Assembly: GCA_016866785.1 (NCBI GenBank)
Contig: VGLH01000015.1
Coordinates: forward strand, 1 to 43,331
Reading direction: 5' to 3'
Origin: Candidatus Poribacteria bacterium
Lineage (GTDB): Bacteria; Poribacteria; WGA-4E; GCA-2687025
DNA length: 43,331 nucleotides
How positions within the stretch are numbered: the stretch's first letter is position 1; each line of letters starts with the position of its first letter. The translations under genes and the position numbers were made by a program. This document shows positions 32,529-39,194 of the stretch, one piece after another. The notes beneath the pieces were generated by a model. That model did not search any database. It was not told the origin of the DNA and saw nothing but the letters and a program-made list of their open reading frames with translations.

Positions 32529-33443
32529 CTACTCGACGGCTTTCAGCAGGCGCTCCGTGCGGACGGCTCCGCCTGAACGCATCGAGCCGAGAAGGGATTC
32601 CGCTAGGTAGACGGTGTTCCGCGAAGAGGCGGCGACGACCGGGGGAGCCCCGCGCTCTCGGATCGCTCGCCACAGACCGTCGTAGAACGGCTGCGGGTCG
32701 GGATTGTTGAGCATCGAAGTATCCGCGAAGGCGGATCGAGTCCCAATCACGACGAGGCGAGGCAGCGGGAACAGCGCGTTCGGCGCCGCGACCGCGAAGG
32801 TGATCTCGACGGCGGGGTTCTTCTCGAATCGGCAGACCGCCGCAAGCGTGTCGGTCGCGCCGGATCGGCTCAGGTTCGGCACAGCCGAGACCTCGATCAG
32901 GGGACTGTCGTTGAGGATCAAAGCGTAGTCGAGCAGGTCGAACCCGTCTCCGAAGAGCGCGTCGGTACCGGCGGGCACCGCCGCCGCCAGCTTGATGAGA
33001 ACCGGGTCGCCGACTTCGCCGCCCTGAATCCGAGTGCGAGCGTGTACGAACAGATGGTCCCAACGGCGGAAGTGCGTCGATGTCAGCAAGAGCCCGCGCC
33101 GTCGCGCCAGCGCTAGAAGCTGGTCGCATTGGACTGCAGAACCCGCCATCGGACGTTCGACGATCGTGTGCTTGCCGGCGTTGAGGGCGCGTTGCGCCAT
33201 ATCGAATCGGCTGGAAACGGATGTCGTGATGAGTACGGCTTCGACCTGCGGGTTCTTCAGCAGGTCGTCGAGGCTCTCGTAGGCGGCGGCATTCGTGCGC
33301 GTGGCGGCGTTCAGCATTCGGGACGGGTCCGGGTCGTACATGGCGACGGCCTGGTAGTGGTCGGGCTGCGCATCGATCACGGGTCGATGCAGCCCCGTGT
33401 ACTCGTCGCCCACACCCACAACACCCAGACGGACCGCATTCAT
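32529..33443 (-). CDS. Gfo/Idh/MocA family oxidoreductase with altered signature (ERP)
   Basis: The protein has 304 residues from ATG 33443, clearly shorter than its two relatives here (374 and 384). The Rossmann motif LGVVGVGDEYTGLH is at 6-19. The family signature reads TIVERPMAG: the Lys of EKP, which takes part in catalysis in characterised members, is Arg. The C-terminal domain is compact and lacks part of the usual beta sheet. It may be a divergent enzyme or a binding protein. It is divergent from the membrane protein at 33575. An extended -10 candidate lies about 80 bp upstream. Confidence 0.85.
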   Translation of the reverse strand: MNAVRLGVVGVGDEYTGLHRPVIDAQPDHYQAVAMYDPDPSRMLNAATRTNAAAYESLDDLLKNPQVEAVLITTSVSSRFDMAQRALNAGKHTIVERPMAGSAVQCDQLLALARRRGLLLTSTHFRRWDHLFVHARTRIQGGEVGDPVLIKLAAAVPAGTDALFGDGFDLLDYALILNDSPLIEVSAVPNLSRSGATDTLAAVCRFEKNPAVEITFAVAAPNALFPLPRLVVIGTRSAFADTSMLNNPDPQPFYDGLWRAIRERGAPPVVAASSRNTVYLAESLLGSMRSGGAVRTERLLKAVE

Positions 33444-33522
33444 CCGACGGCATCTCCTAGAACGCCATGTTTGCTGCGAGGCGCCGCAATCCCGCGCCAT
33501 GCCTTGCTCAACCGCCATCGAG

Positions 33523-33531
33523 ATTGTATCA
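33523..33531 (-). promoter_or_regulatory. Extended -10 candidate for the ERP-type oxidoreductase gene
   Basis: On the minus strand TGA-TACAAT (33531-33523) would start transcription near 33516, about 73 nt before the ATG. There is no convincing -35. Confidence 0.35.
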
Positions 33532-33574
33532 TCGGATTCCACGAGACGTCTGGGAAGTTTGCTGAGAGGCGCAC

Positions 33575-34327
33575 ATGAGGACCCGTTCCGCCGCCCAGAA
33601 CGCCCATCGCCACCGGGATTCCTGCGATCAGGTCCCTGTGCACGGAACCAGCCGCTGGGAAGCGATGACGCGCTTCCACGATCGAGAAGGGCGACCGGTC
33701 GTCGGGCTCACCAAGACCATCCGGCAGGAGCTCGCACACCATCTGCCGTTCACGGCGCTGGCTGTGCTGACGACCGTTCTGGTTCTCGGCTTGGTGTCCC
33801 AGGGGCGCACGGAACCGTGGCAGGAATCGCGGTTCGAGTTCCTGCACTACGTCCATCTCTTCGCCAGCGCCATCGCGACGACGGCGGTCTTTTGGCGTTA
33901 CCAGCGCAATGCGCTCCTGGCGGTCGGGACGGGCGCCGCGGGCTCCGTGATCTTCTGCACGCTGAGCGACATCGTGCTCCCGTTCCTCGGCGGGCGCCTG
34001 TTCGGGTTGCCGGTGTCGTTCGGTCTGGAACTGGTCGAATCGCCCCTGCTCGTGCTCGGCATGGCGCTCGGCGGATCGCTGGTCGGGTTCGTTCGGCTGC
34101 GTCACCTTTCGATCTACTCGCATTCCCTCCACGTCTTCGTCTCCTCCTTTGCATCGCTGATGTACCTGCTGACGCACACGTCGATCGCGTGGTTCGGATG
34201 GTCGCATGCGCCGGCACTCGTGGCGGTGCTGGTGGTCGCCGTCTTTGTGCCTTGCTGCATGAGCGATCTCGTGATGCCGGTGGCGTGCACGCATTGCGGG
34301 CTCCGCGACGGGGACCGCTCGCACTAG
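33575..34327 (+). CDS. Integral membrane protein of unknown function
   Basis: The protein has 250 residues from ATG 33575 (GAGG at 5-nt spacing). An alternative in-frame ATG at 33665 would remove 30 Arg/His-rich residues and start just before the conserved-looking RQELAHHLPFTALAVL segment. There are about six hydrophobic segments (LPFTALAVLTTVLVLGLVS, VHLFASAIATTAVFW, LLAVGTGAAGSVIFCTLSD, LVESPLLVLGMALGGSLVGF, HVFVSSFASLMYLL, HAPALVAVLVVAVFVPCC). Paired His and Cys residues on the loops (HHLPF, VPCCMSD, ACTHCGL) hint at metal binding. I do not recognise the family. It ends 27 bp before the kinase-nuclease-helicase gene on the same strand and could be its transcriptional partner. Confidence 0.7.
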   Translation: MRTRSAAQNAHRHRDSCDQVPVHGTSRWEAMTRFHDREGRPVVGLTKTIRQELAHHLPFTALAVLTTVLVLGLVSQGRTEPWQESRFEFLHYVHLFASAIATTAVFWRYQRNALLAVGTGAAGSVIFCTLSDIVLPFLGGRLFGLPVSFGLELVESPLLVLGMALGGSLVGFVRLRHLSIYSHSLHVFVSSFASLMYLLTHTSIAWFGWSHAPALVAVLVVAVFVPCCMSDLVMPVACTHCGLRDGDRSH

Positions 34328-34354
34328 AGCCGCCTCGGCGCGGAGAGTGACGCC

Positions 34355-37300
34355 GTGGAACACCAGGTCGGAGACCTTCTGGACGGCGGACGGCTGCGCC
34401 TGGAAGCCGCTCTGGGCAAGGGCGGGTTCGGCACGGTGTGGCGCGCGACGGAGCTCTTCGGGCTGGACCGCGAAGCCGTGCCTCTGCGCACCGTCGCCGT
34501 GAAGTGCCTGCCTCCCGTTCGCCACGAAGCGGATCGTTCGCGGATCGTCGAAGAGGCGCGCGCACTCGCCGGATTGGTTCACGAAGCCGTTCTTCGGCTC
34601 TACTATGCGTTCGCCGACGAGAGCGGCGCTTACCTCGTGACCGAACTGGCGACCGAAGGAGACCTGCGCGACTTCTACGACGGCTCGATCCCTTCCGAAG
34701 CCGAACTGCGCGAGATCGTCTTCTCGCTGGCGCGCGGGCTGGATCACCTGCACCGTGGCGGGTTCGTCCACGGCGATCTGAAGCCGGAGAACGTCCTCGT
34801 CACCGAGGCGGAAGAGGATTCGGTCCGGTATCTGCTCGCCGACTTCGGTCTGCGGACGCTGATCGGCGAGAGGCGGTTCCAGGGAACCGTTCCGTACATC
34901 CCTCCCGAGGCGTACCGCGCGAGCTCCCAGCCGCTGACCGACCGAGCAGACATCTACGCGTTCGGCGTGCTCCTGTTGGAGACGGCGACCGGGCGTTCGG
35001 TCCGCAGCCTCCTGACTGAGAACGTCCTGGAATCGCTCAGCGAGACGCAAGCCCCGCCGAAAGCGCTGGAACGCGTCCACAGCGCCATGGACGAGTGGCT
35101 AGAGCGATGCGACTGGCGGTCGCTCCGCCTCCCGCCGTTCCTTCCCGCGCTCCTGCGGATGTGCCTGTCGCCGGAACCGTCCCACCGCCCGACGGCGCAG
35201 GGAATCATCGATCTGTGGAACGCCTTCGAGCGCGGTCGCCGCGGGACACTGATGCCGTACCGATTCGCCCACGCGCCGGGACCGGAGGCGCGCTACCAGA
35301 TGCAGTACGCGCGGCTGCTGGAGGTCGCGGAAACGTGGGACGCCGAGAGGCGGGAGAACGTCGCGGTGGCTTCGTTCGTCGGGGCGACGGAGAGCGCCTT
35401 CCATGTGCGGGTCGGCGAGAAGACGAACCGGTCGATGTTCTCGTCATTGACTTCGCTGCGGTCGCTGGATGCGGTTCCCATGGCGTCCATCTACGGCGTG
35501 CTGGCGCGAGACATCGGGTCGCAGTCGTTCGAGGCGGATTTCCGCAGCTACATGGTCGTGCGTCCGTTCGAGCTGGTGGACGTGACGCACGTGAGCAGCA
35601 GCCATCATTGCTCGCGGGCGTATCTCCACCGGATCGTCTACTCGCAGGGGGTTCTCTCGCTTCCGATGCTCCGTGGAACCGTTCTGCACCAGTTGTTCGG
35701 CGAGCACCTGGCTCACCCGGAGACGTCGTTCGAAGAGCTGTGGGAGCGGCACTGGCGCGAATCCTGTCTGTCGTTCGCCTTCCTCCTGCCGACAAACGCG
35801 GAGTATGACGGGTTCCGAGCCGATGTCGGCAAGACCTTCGAGCGGATCCGCCGCGCCGTCGCGCGAGAAGGGATGCTGTCACGACCGGGACGGGAGCTGG
35901 AATCCTCGCGCTGGTCGTATGAGCTGGGGCTCTCCGGAAGGGTGGACGCGCTTTTCACGTCCGAGTCCGATCGGCTGGCGGCGTACGAGCTGAAGACGGG
36001 TCACGTTCGTCCCGGCGATCTGCTTCAGCTTCAAGCCTACGCAGCCATCCTGAGCGAAGAGCGACGCGGCGCTCAGGGCGAGGTCGGGGCTGACGAGATC
36101 GACGCCCAACTGATCGTCGGCGCGACGGGGAGGTTCCAGCGACCCGACCCCGCCACAGGCTACGCCCACCTGACGAGCATCCGAAACGAACTGCTGCGAC
36201 TCAAGGATGCTCTGATCGCTCCGCGCGCCCCCGGCGAACCCCTGCCGGAGGAGTACCCCTACTTCGGGTATCAGACCGCCAAGTGCCGCCAGTGCCGTCA
36301 GGCAGAGCCGTACCTCCACGGGGAGTGTCGGACGACGACCGCGCGGCACGGCGAGCGCCGCGACCTGGAAGGGGAACCGCTCTCCTCGCTGGAAACCCAG
36401 TATTACCAGCACTGGACGAGGATGATCTTGCGCGAGCAGCGGGCGATGCAGCAGGCGTACTTCGCGCCGCTGCTCGAGACGGCGCTGCGCGAGGAGGGCG
36501 CCGACGCGACGGCGTACGGCATTCGAGCCGAACATCGCATTGAGAACGCCGAGCTCTGCAGCGTGGACGGCGACGTGCTCCGCTTCCGGTTCGAGGCGAG
36601 CGTCGCGGAGTTCTCGGCGGGAAGCGACGTGCTGATCCATCACGGCGACATCCGGCGCGTGAGCGAGATCGTCCGCGGCTCGGTCGTCGAGATGAACCGC
36701 GACGAGATCGTTGTGGAAGGAAACGTCCGGTCGCGCGGCAAGCACCTGGTTCAGCAGATCGGCACGGTCTGGCACATCGACCCGCTTCCTAGCCTGAGAA
36801 GCACCGACGCGCTGCAACGGGCGCTGAACCTGTTCATTCGCTCCAAGAACGGGGCGATGAAGGGGATCGTGCTGGGGGGTTCCATTCCTCGCCGCCAGGG
36901 ACGGCTCTTCGCGGAGCCGACGGGCGAGCCCAAGCCAGTGGCTGCGGGTCATCGCCTGAACGCCCAGCAGACACGCGCGCTGGTGGCAGCGTTCGACGAC
37001 GCGGGATTCCTGTCGATCACGGGACCTCCGGGAACCGGCAAGACAGCGACCATCCACGCCATTGTCGATGCGTTCGTGCGGCAGGGCTGCCGCGTGTTGG
37101 TGGCGGGATTCACGAACAACGCCATCGACAACGTCGTCGAGCGCCTCATCGGAGAGGGCTCGGACACGATGATCCCCTTCCTCCGGCTGGGGAACCCTCC
37201 GGGCGCGTGCGAGCGGATGTTTGAATCGATCCGCAGACACGGGTTCGACCCGCGACGCTGCTTCGCGCACACGCTCGGAGAGGCGTTCACGGATATCGAA

Positions 37301-38305
37301 GCGCTGCGGGAGCACGTCGAATCGGTTCCGGTGTTCGTCGGGACGGCGCACTCGCTGCTGCGCTCGCCGTGGATCGCCGAGGAGACGGACGAGCCCCTGT
37401 TCGACGTCGTGCTGATCGACGAGGCGACGCAGCTCACGGAGCCGTTCGCGGCGGCGCTGCTGACGCTGGGCAGGAAGGGGATTCTAGTCGGGGACGAGAA
37501 GCAGTTGAGCCCGATTGCCGCCGATGCGCCCGATACTGACGCGGAAATCCCGGAGCCGCTGCATGCGTTGGGCGTCGGGGGGCTGGGCACGTCCCTGTTC
37601 GAGCGCCTGAACCGGCTGTTGCGCGAACGCGGGGACGATGACTGTCTCGCGCTGCTGACACAGCAGTACCGCATGCATCCCGACATCGGCGCATGGGCGT
37701 CCAAGCAGTTCTACGGCAACCGCCTGGACGCGTCGTCGACGACCTACGCAGGGCTCCCGGAACTGGGTCGCGCGCAGGATCAGCCGGGATGGGACCAACT
37801 ACGTAGGATCCTGGACCCTCGTTACGCGTTCGTATTCTTGGACGTCGAGTCGGGAGGGGACTCGGTTCCCAATGCGTCAGCGGCAGAGGCTCGCGTAGCC
37901 GCCGTGCTGGCGCGAGGGCTGTCGCAGCTCGGCATCGAGAGCGTCGGCTGTATCACGCCGTATCGGAACCAGTTGGCGCTGCTGCAGCGGGAGCTCGCCG
38001 ACCTGCCGACGTTCGAATGCGGGACGGTCGATGCGTTCCAGGGGAGAGAGAAATCCGTCATCATCCTGTCGACGGCGCGGAGGGATCGGCTGACCGACTT
38101 CCTGACGAACCCGAACCGCCTGAACGTGAGCGTGACTCGCGCAAAAGCGAAGTGCATCTTGCTGGGGAGCGCGCGACTGTTGCGGGGAGACCCCCTGCTG
38201 TGGAGCCTGATCGATCAGGAGAGTTGCCTACGCGTGTCCACGGATGCGGAGTTGCTCGCGCAGGAGCTGCTCGGGGAACGCAGCGGGCTTCGGCGGTCTA
38301 GGTGA
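34355..38305 (+). CDS. Fusion: Hanks-type Ser/Thr kinase + Cas4/Dna2-type Fe-S nuclease + Dna2/Upf1-type SF1 helicase
   Basis: The protein has 1316 residues; GTG start 34355 with GGAGAG upstream. Kinase (about 12-290): GKGGFGTV (21-28), Lys50, HGDLKPEN (139-146), DFG (163-165), PPE (183-185); all residues for activity are present, with HGD in place of HRD. Nuclease (about 410-660): Cys419, His445, Asp531, E545-x-K547, then QLQAYA, and CRQC...C (Cys644, 647, 658), i.e. the Dna2/Cas4 PD-(D/E)XK site with its four Fe-S cysteines. Helicase (about 860-1300): GPPGTGKT (890-897), LIDEATQ (D1022), GDEKQLSP (about 1046), QYRMHP (about 1104), VDAFQGRE (about 1225) and NVSVTRAK (1257). The kinase-plus-Dna2 joining is unusual; defence or DNA end processing under phosphorylation control is inferred. 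Antisense to a convergent HTH gene over 8 bp. Confidence 0.93.
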   Translation: MEHQVGDLLDGGRLRLEAALGKGGFGTVWRATELFGLDREAVPLRTVAVKCLPPVRHEADRSRIVEEARALAGLVHEAVLRLYYAFADESGAYLVTELATEGDLRDFYDGSIPSEAELREIVFSLARGLDHLHRGGFVHGDLKPENVLVTEAEEDSVRYLLADFGLRTLIGERRFQGTVPYIPPEAYRASSQPLTDRADIYAFGVLLLETATGRSVRSLLTENVLESLSETQAPPKALERVHSAMDEWLERCDWRSLRLPPFLPALLRMCLSPEPSHRPTAQGIIDLWNAFERGRRGTLMPYRFAHAPGPEARYQMQYARLLEVAETWDAERRENVAVASFVGATESAFHVRVGEKTNRSMFSSLTSLRSLDAVPMASIYGVLARDIGSQSFEADFRSYMVVRPFELVDVTHVSSSHHCSRAYLHRIVYSQGVLSLPMLRGTVLHQLFGEHLAHPETSFEELWERHWRESCLSFAFLLPTNAEYDGFRADVGKTFERIRRAVAREGMLSRPGRELESSRWSYELGLSGRVDALFTSESDRLAAYELKTGHVRPGDLLQLQAYAAILSEERRGAQGEVGADEIDAQLIVGATGRFQRPDPATGYAHLTSIRNELLRLKDALIAPRAPGEPLPEEYPYFGYQTAKCRQCRQAEPYLHGECRTTTARHGERRDLEGEPLSSLETQYYQHWTRMILREQRAMQQAYFAPLLETALREEGADATAYGIRAEHRIENAELCSVDGDVLRFRFEASVAEFSAGSDVLIHHGDIRRVSEIVRGSVVEMNRDEIVVEGNVRSRGKHLVQQIGTVWHIDPLPSLRSTDALQRALNLFIRSKNGAMKGIVLGGSIPRRQGRLFAEPTGEPKPVAAGHRLNAQQTRALVAAFDDAGFLSITGPPGTGKTATIHAIVDAFVRQGCRVLVAGFTNNAIDNVVERLIGEGSDTMIPFLRLGNPPGACERMFESIRRHGFDPRRCFAHTLGEAFTDIEALREHVESVPVFVGTAHSLLRSPWIAEETDEPLFDVVLIDEATQLTEPFAAALLTLGRKGILVGDEKQLSPIAADAPDTDAEIPEPLHALGVGGLGTSLFERLNRLLRERGDDDCLALLTQQYRMHPDIGAWASKQFYGNRLDASSTTYAGLPELGRAQDQPGWDQLRRILDPRYAFVFLDVESGGDSVPNASAAEARVAAVLARGLSQLGIESVGCITPYRNQLALLQRELADLPTFECGTVDAFQGREKSVIILSTARRDRLTDFLTNPNRLNVSVTRAKAKCILLGSARLLRGDPLLWSLIDQESCLRVSTDAELLAQELLGERSGLRRSR

Positions 38306-38906
38306 GACGCTTGCTCAACAACTGGATGAGCAGTTCGATCTTCGATTCGAGCGTGTTGAGGCGTGTCTCGAACTGGCGAATCATGGCTTCAGACGCGTCA
38401 GAACTTCGGACATGCTCCCGGACGATGGGCGTCGGCTTCGCAGACGCCGCGTCGTAGGAAGCGGTATGGCGCAGGCGGCACAGACCGTTGGTTTCGGAGA
38501 ACTCTGCGAACGCCGCGAGGAACTCGCCGATGCTCTCCACGCTGAAGCTCAGTCCATGGTACCGCTCGAGCTGCCACTGGAGTTCGCTGATCGCGAGCCC
38601 ATCCCGATGCTGAGCGAGAATCGCCCACAGCATCTGGTAGAGGTTCGGCTCGTCTCCTTCCGCGAGGGGCTTTTGGAGAACGGGGTCCTTCCGCACGTCG
38701 GAAGCGAGCTCTTCCTTGACGGATTCGAAGGGAATCATGTAGCGGAATCGCTTGGACTTCCCTTGCCCTGTCGCCATCGGTCTCTGAACCGCGGCGAGGC
38801 TGCCTCGCTTGATGCGCGCGCGGAGGGCTGCCTCTTGCTTGCTCAGGACGCGAGCCACGTCCTTGAGGCTGAGGTATGTAATGCCGTCGATGGTCTCTTC
38901 AGCCAT
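38298..38906 (-). CDS. Helix-turn-helix domain protein convergent with the kinase-nuclease-helicase gene
   Basis: The protein has 202 residues. The N-terminal 65 residues (YLSLKDVARVLSKQEAALRA, RIKRGSLAAVQRP, RFRYMIPFESVKEEL) look like a MerR/excisionase-like winged helix (HTH_17 type). The middle (LYQMLWAILAQHRDGLAISE) is helical, and the C-terminal part (MIRQFETRLNTLESKIELLI) has heptad spacing typical of a coiled coil, suggesting a dimer or trimer. The last 8 bp overlap the end of the large fusion gene. It may regulate that gene or the repeats in the intergenic region to its right. The ATG at 38906 has only a weak ribosome site. The exact family is unknown. Confidence 0.75.
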   Translation of the reverse strand: MAEETIDGITYLSLKDVARVLSKQEAALRARIKRGSLAAVQRPMATGQGKSKRFRYMIPFESVKEELASDVRKDPVLQKPLAEGDEPNLYQMLWAILAQHRDGLAISELQWQLERYHGLSFSVESIGEFLAAFAEFSETNGLCRLRHTASYDAASAKPTPIVREHVRSSDASEAMIRQFETRLNTLESKIELLIQLLSKRLT

Positions 38907-38950
38907 ATTCGGGTTGCTCCATAAGCTGATAGCGCCGCAGCACCGTCGAT

Positions 38951-38959
38951 ACTATACCA
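38951..38959 (-). promoter_or_regulatory. Extended -10 promoter of the HTH gene
   Basis: On the minus strand TGG-TATAGT (38959-38951) lies about 45 bp upstream of the ATG at 38906. No clear -35 was found. Confidence 0.45.
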
Positions 38960-39005
38960 CCGAACTTGTCGCAGCGAACGTGCACAACCATACGTAACTG
39001 TCAAT

Positions 39006-39049
39006 ACGCAACAGTCGTGCCCAAGCAACGCAACAGTCGTGCCCAAGCA
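39006..39049. repeat. 22-bp tandem duplication
   Basis: A 22-bp unit starting ACGCAACAGTCGTGCC and ending CAAGCA is present twice without change (39006-39027, 39028-39049). It lies upstream of the divergent HTH and matrixin-TPR genes. An ACTGT...ACAGT inverted repeat overlaps the first copy. It has only two copies and no spacer, so it is not a CRISPR. Confidence 0.85.
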
Positions 39050-39113
39050 GCGACGTGATGGAACCAGGTAGCGTCGTTGCCCGTGCGTTCAGCTCACAGC
39101 AGCGTTCGAGCAG

Positions 39114-39133
39114 GCTCTGTCACGCTCTGTCAC
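39114..39133. repeat. 10-bp tandem duplication
   Basis: GCTCTGTCAC occurs twice in a row (39114-39123, 39124-39133) in the same 288-bp intergenic region. No other gene was seen in 38907-39194. Confidence 0.7.
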
Positions 39134-39194
39134 ACCAGGATGCGTATCGCGGACGTCTGATTCTTCTGTCTGTGCTTGTGCAAAAGGATACAGT

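Noticed and set aside
39006-39049. Direct repeats considered as a CRISPR array
   Set aside because: Only two 22-bp copies with no spacer between them and no cas genes in the window; the Cas4-like domain at 34355-38305 belongs to a Dna2-type fusion.
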